Origin: Wenxinia saemankumensis
GTDB taxonomy: Bacteria; Pseudomonadota; Alphaproteobacteria; Rhodobacterales; Rhodobacteraceae
Direction: 5' to 3'
NCBI RefSeq assembly: GCF_900141735.1
Contig: NZ_FQYO01000002.1
Location: forward strand, 682,001 to 746,000
DNA length: 64,000 nt
Below the pieces are notes generated by a model. That model did no database searches and was not told where the DNA came from. It saw nothing but the letters and a program-made list of their open reading frames with translations. Every line of letters begins with the position of its first letter. The first letter of the stretch is position 1. Both the position numbers and the translations under genes were made by a program. Below are positions 56,456 through 64,000 of the stretch, piece by piece.

Positions 56456-57163
56456 TCAGATCGTGCCGGCCACGTCCGCCAGCCGGTCCGCCACCACGTC
56501 CCATTCCGCCTCGGGGGCGAGGTCGGTGCGCTGGCCAGGGCCGTGCTCGGCCGGGCGCGCGACGAAGGCGGTCCGCAATCCCGCCGCCCGTGCGGCGGCG
56601 AGGTCGCCGTTATGCGCGGCGACCATCGTCACCCGCTCCGGCGGCACTCCGAGCGCCCGGCACGAGGCGCGGTAGACCTCTGCCTTGGGCTTGTAGTCAC
56701 GCGCGATCTCGGCCCCCAGGATCGCGTCCCAGCGGAACTGGGCGAAGCGGGACAGCCGGGAGATCAGCGCGATCGACCCGTTGGAACAGGGGGCGAGCAG
56801 CGCGTGCCGCCCCAGCACGGCCAGCCCCTCGCCCACGTCGGGCCAGGGGGGCAGCCTTTCCCACGCGCGGACCAGGGCGGCGCGGGCCGAGCCGTCGAAG
56901 GCCCCGCCGATGCCGAACCGGTCGAGCGTGTCCTCCAGCATCTCGGCATGCAGGACGTCCAGCGGCACGAAGCCGCGCGCCCCGTCCCGCACGGCGGCCA
57001 TCGCGGGATCGTAGAGCGAGCGCCAGTGATCCGCGAAGGCATGGGGATCGGCGTCGATCCCCCGGTCGGCGAAGACGCGCGCGGCCTCGTCCGCGATCCC
57101 GCTGCGCCAGTCGACCAGCGTGCCGAAGACGTCGAACAGGTAGCCGCGCGTCAGCTCCTCCAT
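56456..57163 (-). CDS. Haloacid dehalogenase type II (HAD superfamily hydrolase)
   Basis: This 235-residue HAD-fold hydrolase has motif I LFDVFGTLVDW (nucleophile aspartate), motif II ALLAPCSNGS, and motif III lysine in RDYKPKAEVY. This layout is typical of (S)-2-haloacid dehalogenases of the type II group; other HAD phosphatases are possible. It shares one base with the tpiA stop (TGATG), so it is translationally coupled to tpiA, which points to a phosphatase or metabolite-repair role too. Confidence 0.85.
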   Translation of the reverse strand: MEELTRGYLFDVFGTLVDWRSGIADEAARVFADRGIDADPHAFADHWRSLYDPAMAAVRDGARGFVPLDVLHAEMLEDTLDRFGIGGAFDGSARAALVRAWERLPPWPDVGEGLAVLGRHALLAPCSNGSIALISRLSRFAQFRWDAILGAEIARDYKPKAEVYRASCRALGVPPERVTMVAAHNGDLAAARAAGLRTAFVARPAEHGPGQRTDLAPEAEWDVVADRLADVAGTI

Positions 57164-57906
57164 CAGGCGGCGTCCAGGGCCGCGACGATGGGCGAGAAGT
57201 CCTGCGCCGTCAGCGAAGCGCCCCCGACCAGCGCGCCGTCCACATCGGCGACGGCGAAGATCTCGGCCGCGTTGGACCCCTTCACCGAGCCGCCGTAGAG
57301 CAGGCGCATCTCGTCCGCATCCTCGAACCGCTCCGCCAGCGCCGCCCGCATCGCGCCGTGGATCGCGCCGATATCGTCTGTGCCGGGCACCTTGCCGGTG
57401 CCGATGGCCCAGACCGGCTCGTAGGCGACGATCGTGTTGGCCGCGCTCGCCCCGTCGGGCAGAGACCCCGCCTGCTGCCGGGTGACCACCTGCTCCGCCC
57501 GGCCGTCCTCGCGCTCCTCCAGCGTCTCGCCGACGCAGATCACCGCGATAAGGCCCGCCGCGTGGGCGGCCTCCGCCTTGGCCCGGACGAGGGCGTCGCT
57601 CTCGCCGTGATCGGCGCGGCGCTCGGAATGGCCGAGGATGACATGGGTCGCCCCGGCGGCGGCGAGCATCGCGGCGGACAGATCGCCGGTATGCGCCCCC
57701 TGCGCCTTGGGGTGGCAATCCTGCCCGCCGATGGCGATCGGGTGGTCCCCGACCCGCGCGGCCGCCTGCGCGATCAGCGTCGCGGGCGGGCAGATCAGGA
57801 TCTCGACCCCCGGGGCGGCCTGCATCCGCATCAGGGCCTCGATCTCGGCCAGACTGTCCGGCGTGCCGTTCATCTTCCAGTTTCCGGCGGCGAGCTTGCG
57901 GCGCAT
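57163..57906 (-). CDS. tpiA: Triose-phosphate isomerase
   Basis: This 247-residue TIM barrel has the catalytic lysine in GNWKMNG, histidine in LGHSERR, and glutamate in [11 protein letters not shown]. Start ATG at 57906 follows GAGGAGA. It interconverts dihydroxyacetone phosphate and glyceraldehyde phosphate. A HAD hydrolase is coupled downstream. Confidence 0.97.
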   Translation of the reverse strand: MRRKLAAGNWKMNGTPDSLAEIEALMRMQAAPGVEILICPPATLIAQAAARVGDHPIAIGGQDCHPKAQGAHTGDLSAAMLAAAGATHVILGHSERRADHGESDALVRAKAEAAHAAGLIAVICVGETLEEREDGRAEQVVTRQQAGSLPDGASAANTIVAYEPVWAIGTGKVPGTDDIGAIHGAMRAALAERFEDADEMRLLYGGSVKGSNAAEIFAVADVDGALVGGASLTAQDFSPIVAALDAA

Positions 57907-58028
57907 GGGGATCTCCTCGGGTTTCGGACCGTTCCGGAGTAGCAAGGGACCCTTGGCCGCGAAAGGGGCTTGCGGCCCGCCCCCGGGTCGGGCAGGCGCC
58001 GCCTGTCCCAGCCCCCCCGGAGACCGCC

Positions 58029-58925
58029 ATGATCCCCGCCCTCGATGCCGCCCGGCTCTCGGCCCGCGCGCCGGACGAGATGGAACGCCTGCGCGTCGCC
58101 GTACAGGAGACGGGGTTCCTGACCCTCGCCAATTCCGCCATCGGCCCGGACCGGGTGGCCGGGGTGATCGCCGCCTACCGCGCCTTCTTCGCGCTGCCGC
58201 CCGAGGAGAAGCGCCGCGTCGACATGGCCGCCACCGGCGCCAGCCGGGGCTGGGGCGCGCCCCTGTCCGAGCAGGTCGATCCCGGATCGAACCCCGACTA
58301 CAAGGAGGTGTTCGACAGCGGTCACGAATGGCCGGAGAGCGGATTGCGGACCTACGCGCCGAATCTCTGGCCCGCGCGGCCGGCGGGCTTCCGCGCGACG
58401 CTGGAGTCCTATTTCGCCGAGGCCTGCGCCGTCTCGATGGACCTGCTCGCCGCAATCGCCGAGGCGATCGGCCGCGATCCGGCGCATTTCGCGCGCGCCT
58501 TCGACCGGCCGATGGCCCTGCTGCGGGGCAACCACTACCCCGCCCGGCCGGAGGGGGCGGGCGAGCGGGATTTCGGGATCGCGCCCCATACCGATTACGG
58601 CTGCCTGACCCTTCTTGCCACGGACGGGGTCTCGGGACTCGAGCTGCGGGGCCGCGACGGGGCGTGGCGCCCGGTGGAGGCCGCGCCCGGCGCCTTCGTA
58701 GTCAATTTCGGCGAGATGCTGGAGCTCTGGACCGACGGCGCGGTCCGCGCGACCGAGCACCGGGTCCGGGGTACGGCGCAGGAGCGGATCTCGGTGCCGC
58801 TCTTCTTCAACCCGCGATTCGACGTGGACGTCGCGCCGCCGGGGTCGGACCGTCCGGTGCGCGCCGTCGATCACCTGCAGAGACGCTATGACGAGACCTA
58901 CCTGCACCTGAAGGGGCGGGGCTGA
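58029..58925 (+). CDS. Isopenicillin-N-synthase-like 2OG-Fe(II) oxygenase
   Basis: This 298-residue enzyme has an N-terminal DIOX_N-like domain and a C-terminal 2-oxoglutarate/Fe(II) domain with HTD in [12 protein letters not shown], the second iron histidine in ATEHRV, and RIS in ERISVPLFF for 2-oxoglutarate. The substrate is unknown; such proteins are common in alphaproteobacteria and are not necessarily antibiotic enzymes. Divergent from tpiA. Confidence 0.9.
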   Translation: MIPALDAARLSARAPDEMERLRVAVQETGFLTLANSAIGPDRVAGVIAAYRAFFALPPEEKRRVDMAATGASRGWGAPLSEQVDPGSNPDYKEVFDSGHEWPESGLRTYAPNLWPARPAGFRATLESYFAEACAVSMDLLAAIAEAIGRDPAHFARAFDRPMALLRGNHYPARPEGAGERDFGIAPHTDYGCLTLLATDGVSGLELRGRDGAWRPVEAAPGAFVVNFGEMLELWTDGAVRATEHRVRGTAQERISVPLFFNPRFDVDVAPPGSDRPVRAVDHLQRRYDETYLHLKGRG

Positions 58926-58929
58926 ACGG

Positions 58930-59259
58930 CATCCGCGCAGGCTCTCCAGCGCCCCCCGCGCAAGGGTGCCGGCCAGCGCGCAATCGTCCGGCGCCCCGAC
59001 CGGCATCTCCCAGTAGGGCATCGCGCCGCTCTGGCATTCCCCCCGGCTCGCGGACCCAGCGGGTCCATCCCTCGCGCTCCCTCCGCGCTTTCACCGCTCC
59101 GGCGCCTTCGGGCAGCAGGACCGTGTCCGAGCGTATCAGCGCGACGATCGGCCGGCCGGCATAGAGGCAGGGCCCGCCCATCTTGCGCCGGGTCGTCGCG
59201 GCCCTACGACCTCGAAGATATCGCGCAGAAGAGCGACCCTCGCCGGGCGGGGCCATGCG
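58930..59259 (-). pseudogene. Broken TfoX N-terminal domain gene
   Basis: Three pieces on the minus strand, in two frames, together give a TfoX_N-like protein. The first reads ARVALLRDIFEVVGPRR. The second reads KMGGPCLYAGRPIVALIRSD, followed later by REREGWTRWVREPGG. The third reads GAMPYWEMPVGAPDDCALAG and then a helix. Frame breaks lie near 59190 and 59035, and no in-frame start or stop is seen at the expected ends. Intact TfoX_N proteins run continuously through these motifs. It is therefore probably a decayed gene; two sequencing errors in this GC-rich stretch are the alternative. TfoX/Sxy relatives regulate competence in gammaproteobacteria but are of unknown role here. Confidence 0.75.
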
Positions 59260-59265
59260 GGCAGA

Positions 59266-59664
59266 TCAGCCGCGGGGGCCGTCCGCGCGCTGCACCTCGG
59301 CCGGGTGGATCTCGTCCACCTCGCGGAACTTGATCGACTCGCCGCAGCCGCAAGCATCGACGACATTGGGGTTCTGGAACTTGAACCCGCTCTCCAGCAG
59401 CGAGGTCTCGTAGTCGATCTCGGTGCCGAAGAGGAACATCTGCGCCATCGGCGCGATCATCACGCGGGCGCCGTCCTGCTCCACCACCTCGTCGTGGGGA
59501 TCGACCGTCTCGGCGAAGTCCATCGTGTATTCCATGCCGGCGCATCCGCCCTTCTTGACGCCGATCCGCAGGCCCTGGTGGCCGTCGCGGTCCATCAGCC
59601 GGGCGATCCGCGCCGCGGCGCGGGGGGTCATGGTGACGGCCTGCTTTCCGGGAATGGCGAACAT
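59266..59664 (-). CDS. A-type iron-sulfur carrier (SufA/IscA family)
   Basis: This 132-residue carrier has the three conserved cysteines, one in GVKKGGCAGMEY and the others in VDACGCGESIKF. It accepts and passes on Fe-S clusters. The N-terminus is slightly longer than in the core family. A 7-bp inverted repeat lies directly upstream, over the predicted transcription start. Other suf genes are not adjacent, but sufT lies about 3.4 kb away. Confidence 0.92.
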   Translation of the reverse strand: MFAIPGKQAVTMTPRAAARIARLMDRDGHQGLRIGVKKGGCAGMEYTMDFAETVDPHDEVVEQDGARVMIAPMAQMFLFGTEIDYETSLLESGFKFQNPNVVDACGCGESIKFREVDEIHPAEVQRADGPRG

Positions 59665-59676
59665 GTCGGGTGTGCC

Positions 59677-59704
59677 CCCTCACGGGTTCGGATGGGTGTG
59701 AGGG
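59677..59704. promoter_or_regulatory. Inverted repeat upstream of the A-type carrier gene (candidate operator)
   Basis: CCCTCAC and GTGAGGG form a perfect 7-bp inverted repeat with a 14-base spacer, 13-40 bases upstream of the start. A GATTATG-like -10 lies just beyond it on the minus strand. It could bind an iron or Fe-S responsive regulator, or form a leader hairpin. No match to a known consensus is claimed. Confidence 0.4.
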
Positions 59705-59750
59705 CGACATAATCCCTCGGTGCCGCGCCCTCAAGGCCGACGCGCGGCCC

Positions 59751-61085
59751 TCAGCCGCGGAGGGGGCGCGCGGCGGGGCCGGGAGCCGGGGCAGGGGCGG
59801 CGTCGTGGTCCCGCTCGATCCCGTCCCAATCCGCGCGGATTGCCGGCAGCGACACGACGAGCGCCGCGAGCGCGGACACCGCCAGCACCAGCACCGCCGG
59901 CCCGATCGCGGGCGGATGGCCGACCAGCAGCCCCGTCGCCGTCGCCATGACCGCGGCCGTTCCGATGATCAGGGCGCCCGACAGGCCCGCCGCCGCGCCG
60001 ACCAGGCGTGCCGGCACGGCGAGCGTCCCCACCGTGGCCGCCGGGAAGGTGAGGCCGTTGCCGACCCCGATCAGCGGCATGAAGAGGAAGAAGGCCCAGG
60101 GCCCCGACAGGCCTACCGCCCAGGCCGCCGCCGCGCCCGACATGCCGGCCAGCGTGGCGAGTCGGCCCGCCAGGATCAGCCGCGCCCCCGGCACACGGGC
60201 CGAGAGGCGCTTCGACAGGAAGTTGCCGATGAGGAACCCGACCGGCGGCGCGCCGAGGCAGAGGCCCAGCAGCGCCTCGCCCATGCCCCAGGCCTCGGCC
60301 GCGAGGGCCGCGGCCGCCGTCAGGAACGAGAAGAACACGCCCGAGGACAGGCCCATGCAGGCCGTGTAGCTCCAGAACAGGCGGTCCCGCAGGAGCTGCG
60401 GGTAGGTCCGGATCTGCGCCATCGCGCCCGCCCCGCCCCCCGGCGCGGTCTCGGGCAGGGCCCGCCAGCACCAGAGCAGCAGCGCCGCCCCGGCTGCGGT
60501 GAACAGCCAGAAGGTCGCCCTCCAGCCGAAGGCCTGGTCGAGGAAGCCCCCGACCATCGGCGCCAGCATCGGCCCCAGCGCCAGGGTCATGCCGATCGTG
60601 GCCAGCCGGTCCGTCGCCTCGCGCGGGGGGGACACGTCCCGCACGATCGCGCGGCTGAGCACGTTGGCCGAGATCACCGCCGCCTGCAGGATCCGGAACG
60701 CCATGAAGAGCCACCACGCCCCCGCCAGCGCGCAGCCGAGCGAGGCGAGGGCGAAGAGCCCGAGCGAGACGAGGATCACCGGCCGCCGCCCGTAGAGGTC
60801 CGAGAGCGGGCCGAGCACGACCTGCAACAGCGCGGTGACGACCATGTAGACCGACACGACGAGGCTCGCCGCCCCGAAGCCCAGATCGAAGCTCTGCGCC
60901 AGGTTGCCGAGAGAGGGCAGCACCATGTTCAGCGTCAGGATCGAGGTCGCGCTCAGCAGGACCAGCGTAGCGAGCGACGGTCCGGCGGGGCGGGACGCGG
61001 TGGCGGGGGGCATGGTTTCGGGAGAATCCGTCGAAAGGGGGGCGTCGAGAGGGGGGCGGTGCGACCCGGTGGCCGACCGGGCCAT
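59751..61085 (-). CDS. Bcr/CflA-type MFS multidrug efflux transporter
   Basis: This 444-residue protein has 12 predicted membrane helices, the MFS loop LGPLSDLYGRRPVIL between helices 2 and 3, and motif C-like glycine-rich segments in helix 5 (LGPMLAPMVGGFLDQAFGWR). This is the drug:H+ antiporter-1 layout of Bcr/CflA. The ATG at 61085 has a GGGGG-type Shine-Dalgarno; an ATG at 61013 would give 420 residues and fits family length slightly better. Confidence 0.88.
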   Translation of the reverse strand: MARSATGSHRPPLDAPLSTDSPETMPPATASRPAGPSLATLVLLSATSILTLNMVLPSLGNLAQSFDLGFGAASLVVSVYMVVTALLQVVLGPLSDLYGRRPVILVSLGLFALASLGCALAGAWWLFMAFRILQAAVISANVLSRAIVRDVSPPREATDRLATIGMTLALGPMLAPMVGGFLDQAFGWRATFWLFTAAGAALLLWCWRALPETAPGGGAGAMAQIRTYPQLLRDRLFWSYTACMGLSSGVFFSFLTAAAALAAEAWGMGEALLGLCLGAPPVGFLIGNFLSKRLSARVPGARLILAGRLATLAGMSGAAAAWAVGLSGPWAFFLFMPLIGVGNGLTFPAATVGTLAVPARLVGAAAGLSGALIIGTAAVMATATGLLVGHPPAIGPAVLVLAVSALAALVVSLPAIRADWDGIERDHDAAPAPAPGPAARPLRG

Positions 61086-61242
61086 CTAGCCCGCCCCCTG
61101 CGCCGGGCGAGCGTGCTCCTGCCCGGTCGCGCGCCACCGACCCCTGCTCCCGCCCCGAAGACAGGGGGTGAGGCCGGTCATGGTTCAAGGGGCGGAGCCT
61201 CCGGGGCAGTTGGACAGCTGGGCGCCGGACCTCGGCCGGGGC

Positions 61243-62913
61243 TCAGGCCCCGCCTTCGGCCGCGGCCGCCTCGGGGAAGATGCGGCCGTCCAGCGCCGCC
61301 CGCTCGGACGCGATCCGCAGCAGCTTCTCGCGGACCTCGCATTCGATCGTCCAGGCGGTGTTGGGATCGGTGCAGGGCACCTTGAAGAGCACGTCCTGCC
61401 CGAAGACGTCGTGCCCCGTCACCGCCACGCCCCGGTCCTCGTCGGCGCCGATCCCCTCGCCGATCTCGTCGAGGATACGATCGAAGTCGTCGCGCAGGGT
61501 CTGGGCGTCGAAGCCGTGGGCAAGCTTGAGCGTGACCTTCCGGATGATCGAGGGATCCTTCATCGTCCAGTTCTCGAAGGGCGTGTCGACGAATTCCACG
61601 ACCGGGACGACGATCCGCTCCCCCGACCAGACCTGGAGCTGCACGTAGGTGAAGTTGATCCGCTCGACGACGCAGATCCTGTCGTCCCAGACGATCTTGT
61701 CGCCGATCTTGGCCGAGCCGTTCAGCGCGATCTGCAGGCTCGCCATGATGTTGGACAGAACGTTGCGCGCGGCGAATCCCAGCAGAAGGGCCAGCCCCCC
61801 GGCCGAGGCGAGCAGCGAGATCCCGAGCGAGCGGAAGACGGCCACCTCGTTCAGCAGGATCCCGAAGGCCGCGAGCACGACGACGACCAGCAGGGCCCGG
61901 CGCAGCGCCACGACGCGGGTTGCGATCCGGCGGCGATCCTCGTGGCCCTCGCCGATCTCCTTGTAGTTGCCGCCGTCGAGGTCGATCAGCCGGTCGATCA
62001 CCGCGTCCCCGAACGAGATCACCATCCAGAAGGCCGCGATGACGTAGGCCGAGGCCGTCAGCGGTGTCAGGATCGTGTCGATCTGGCCCGAGAAGATGAG
62101 GACCGACCGCGCCAGCGTCGACAGGACCAGCGTCACCACGGCCAGTGTGAGGGGGCCCTGCGCCGCCAGCAGCAGCCGGCCCCCGCGCCCGGCGAGGCGC
62201 CCGCGCGCCAGCGCGCCGAGCGCCTTGTAGAAGACGAAGCCGGCAAGACCGGTGAGCAGCAGGACGAGGGGAAGGGCGATCAGCTCCCATGCCTGCAGGC
62301 CCCAGATCCCGTCCTCGCGCAGGGCGTCCGGGATCGCCGTCTCCAGCGCGGAGGGGCGGTAGAGCAGGGCGAGCGCGGGGATGTTGGCGACGCTCTGCCG
62401 CGAGATCACCCAGACCGGGTCCTCCTCGCCGACCTGAAGCCGGTTCATCCGCAGCTCCACCGGTCGGTCCGGCAGGTCGAGCGTCCAGAGCGGCAGGGAC
62501 CGGCGCGGCTGCAGCGCGATGGCGTCCTGTCCCTCGCCCGGCTCGACCGCGCCGTCGGGACGGTCGGGCAGGTCGAACCAGTCGATGACGATCTTGCGCT
62601 CGATGATCTGTGCAAGGTCGCGTGCGATCCCCGACCCGGCGGCCTGCTGGTCGCCCTGCGGGATGTCCGACAGGTCGAAGAGCTGGGCCGCCTCCTCCCA
62701 CCGCCCCGTCTCCGTGGCGAAGACGAGGCTCTCCATCAGGCCTTGCGGGGTGGAGCGGTCGATCCAGTCCGCCGCCGGGGGCAGGCCATCGTTCAGCGAT
62801 CCGACCTCGAACGTCTCGGGCGCGTCCCGGGCGGAGGCGGCGAGTGCCCAGAGCGCGAGGAGGGAGAGAAGGAGGAGCGTCAGAGCATGCCGGAAAGCGG
62901 CGCTGCAGATCAT
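61243..62913 (-). CDS. MscS-family mechanosensitive channel with N-terminal periplasmic domain
   Basis: This 556-residue protein has a signal peptide (residues about 5-28), a periplasmic region of about 170 residues, five membrane helices, and the MscS pore helix and beta-domain around GLALLLGFAARNVLSNIMASLQIALNG and KIGDKIVWDDRICVVERINF. The cytosolic C-terminal domain follows. It opens when membrane tension rises. Start at 62913 is chosen because it directly precedes the signal peptide; an upstream TTG is possible. Confidence 0.9.
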   Translation of the reverse strand: MICSAAFRHALTLLLLSLLALWALAASARDAPETFEVGSLNDGLPPAADWIDRSTPQGLMESLVFATETGRWEEAAQLFDLSDIPQGDQQAAGSGIARDLAQIIERKIVIDWFDLPDRPDGAVEPGEGQDAIALQPRRSLPLWTLDLPDRPVELRMNRLQVGEEDPVWVISRQSVANIPALALLYRPSALETAIPDALREDGIWGLQAWELIALPLVLLLTGLAGFVFYKALGALARGRLAGRGGRLLLAAQGPLTLAVVTLVLSTLARSVLIFSGQIDTILTPLTASAYVIAAFWMVISFGDAVIDRLIDLDGGNYKEIGEGHEDRRRIATRVVALRRALLVVVVLAAFGILLNEVAVFRSLGISLLASAGGLALLLGFAARNVLSNIMASLQIALNGSAKIGDKIVWDDRICVVERINFTYVQLQVWSGERIVVPVVEFVDTPFENWTMKDPSIIRKVTLKLAHGFDAQTLRDDFDRILDEIGEGIGADEDRGVAVTGHDVFGQDVLFKVPCTDPNTAWTIECEVREKLLRIASERAALDGRIFPEAAAAEGGA

Positions 62914-63042
62914 GGCGGGGCCCCGGCATTCGTGGTCGCGATGCCGGGGCAACCCGTTCGGCGCGGCAGGGTTCCAGTGGGACGGCGTTCGGAGCTGCGC
63001 GAGCGGCGGCCCCCGCTGCCCCGCAGCCAGCGGGACGCCGGA

Positions 63043-63402
63043 CTACATGAAGCCGAGTTCCAGCCGGGCCTCGTCGGACATCATGTCCATGCCCCATTGC
63101 GGTTCCCAGACGAGCTCGACCTCGCAGGACTTCACGCCCGGGACCGGCTCGACCGCGTTCTGGATCCAGCCGGGCATCTCGCCCGCGACCGGGCAGCCCG
63201 GCGCGGTCAGGGTCATCTTCACCAGCACGTCGCCGCCCTCGTCGATGCGGATCGTGTACACCAGGCCGAGATCGTAGATGTTCACCGGGATCTCGGGGTC
63301 GTAGACGGTGCGGATCGCCTCGACGATCGGCTCGTGCAGGGGATTGTCGGTCGAGGACGGCTCGATGAGGGGCGTGCCTTCCATCCGGGGATCCGCGTTC
63401 AT
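63043..63402 (-). CDS. sufT: SUF system protein SufT (DUF59)
   Basis: This 119-residue MIP18-like protein has the DUF59 motifs AIRTVYDPEIPVNIYDLGLVY and TLTAPGCPVAGEMPGW (with conserved cysteine). SufT is an auxiliary Fe-S cluster assembly factor. It is alone here; the closest related gene is the A-type carrier at 59266. Confidence 0.92.
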   Translation of the reverse strand: MNADPRMEGTPLIEPSSTDNPLHEPIVEAIRTVYDPEIPVNIYDLGLVYTIRIDEGGDVLVKMTLTAPGCPVAGEMPGWIQNAVEPVPGVKSCEVELVWEPQWGMDMMSDEARLELGFM

Positions 63403-63496
63403 GGCCCTGTCCGTTCGTTTGGGGGAATAGCTGAGCGAAGATATAGGAAAAGGGGCCGGGAGCGTAAAGGTGCGCCGCCGCAGGGCCGGGCCTGCG

Positions 63497-63934
63497 TCAG
63501 GCGCCGCCGGTGCCGGCCGGATCGTGGAGGGCCGGATCGTAGAGGATCGTCCCGTCCTCCTTCAGGACCCGCTCCGTCGGCACGGCGTCCAGCAGCGGGA
63601 TCACCGCCTCGGACGGACGGCAGAGCGCGACGCCCCGCGCGGTCGCGACGAAGGGCCGGTTCACGAGGATCGGATGCGTCAGCATCGCGTCCAGGATCTC
63701 GTCGTCGCTCGCGCCTTCCGCGGTCAGGCCCAGCTCTTCCGCCGGGCTCCTCGACACGCGCAGCGCCTCTCGCGGGGTGAGATCCGCCGCGGCGAGGAGC
63801 GTGAGGAGGAGCGGGCGGGTCCAGCCTGTCTCGAGATAGGGGATCACCTGCGGCGCATGGCCCGTCGCCTCGAGCAGGGCGAGGACGTTGCGCGAGGTGC
63901 CGCAGTCGGGATTGTGGAAGATGACGGCGCTCAT
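63497..63934 (-). CDS. arsC: Arsenate reductase (ArsC glutaredoxin-dependent family)
   Basis: This 145-residue protein has the thioredoxin-fold arsenate reductase signature HNPDCGTSRNVLALLE with active-site Cys11, and the downstream arginine motif NRPFVATARGVALCRPSE. It reduces arsenate to arsenite with glutaredoxin. The preceding gene on the minus strand (partly outside) overlaps its start. Confidence 0.94.
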   Translation of the reverse strand: MSAVIFHNPDCGTSRNVLALLEATGHAPQVIPYLETGWTRPLLLTLLAAADLTPREALRVSRSPAEELGLTAEGASDDEILDAMLTHPILVNRPFVATARGVALCRPSEAVIPLLDAVPTERVLKEDGTILYDPALHDPAGTGGA

Positions 63935-64000
63935 GGGGCACTCCGGGGCAGGGGGCGCAGCAGCCAGGCGGCGAAGGGCGCGGCCAACGCTGCCCCGGCC
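63931..64000 (-). CDS. C-terminal end of a gene continuing outside the window, possibly a membrane protein
   Basis: Only 22 codons are inside. They read AAPFAAWLLRPLPRSAP at the end, hydrophobic then basic, as at the last helix of a membrane transporter. The TGA overlaps the arsC ATG, so it is coupled to arsC. An arsenite or other exporter would be natural, but this cannot be told from the fragment. Confidence 0.45.
   Translation of the reverse strand, partial: AGAALAAPFAAWLLRPLPRSAP

Overview
The window is very GC-rich, almost gapless coding DNA from an alphaproteobacterium, most likely a member of the Rhodobacterales (Rhodobacter/Roseobacter group). This inference rests on gene neighbourhoods typical of that order: trpG-trpD-trpC-moaC-moeA-lexA-comEC-gltX-gltA, purL followed by bolA and grxD, and ccmE through ccmF-ccmH. 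It also rests on an alphaproteobacterial GAAC-N7-GAAC LexA box in front of lexA and on family members that are mostly known from this order. I saw no rRNA, tRNA, CRISPR array, insertion sequence or integrase. The window looks like a chromosomal core region with a few accessory insertions.

Layout. 1-1339: end of a valine-catabolism operon (3-hydroxyisobutyryl-CoA hydrolase fragment, mmsB). 1336-9485: two divergent, translationally coupled operons. hpnC-hpnD-hpnE (minus) make squalene. Two CrtN/CrtP-type carotenoid oxidoreductases, an acyltransferase and a family-2 glycosyltransferase (plus) follow. Together they look like a squalene-fed C30 (staphyloxanthin-like) carotenoid pathway, which I consider the most interesting system here. 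9508-14237: a FosA-GNAT fusion, dnaB, pyrE and pyrC. 14397-22912: small secreted proteins, a Rhodobacterales family often mislabelled PAPS reductase, gcdH, a CoxD/CoxE-like MoxR + VWA pair split by a secreted protein, a secreted alpha/beta hydrolase and an epimerase. 22992-29831: transketolase, a coiled-coil protein with zapA and a MliC-like protein, then grxD, bolA, a SRPBCC protein and purL. 29832-34687: a candidate small RNA, a LysR regulator and a fused indolepyruvate ferredoxin oxidoreductase. 34824-41909: murI, argC, ccmE, an endolysin-holin pair, ccmF, ccmH and a PaaG-like isomerase. 41981-53005: gltA, gltX, comEC, lexA, and a minus-strand operon trpG-unknown-trpD-ung-trpC-moaC-moeA. 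53190-64000: a divergent-polysaccharide-deacetylase protein, a cytochrome P450, tpiA with a HAD hydrolase, a 2OG-Fe(II) oxygenase, a broken TfoX-like gene, a SufA-type carrier, an MFS pump, an MscS channel, sufT and arsC.

Working together: trp, pyr, arg and mur genes supply anabolism; ccm genes mature c-type cytochromes; the A-type carrier, SufT, GrxD and BolA form an iron-sulfur maintenance set spread over two loci; lexA carries its own SOS operator inside the trp/molybdopterin cluster. Operon coupling is extreme: many neighbours share ATGA or GTGA start/stop overlaps. Protein functions were assigned from motifs and remembered family features, without database searches. Start sites were chosen from Shine-Dalgarno sequences and family lengths and may be off by a few codons.
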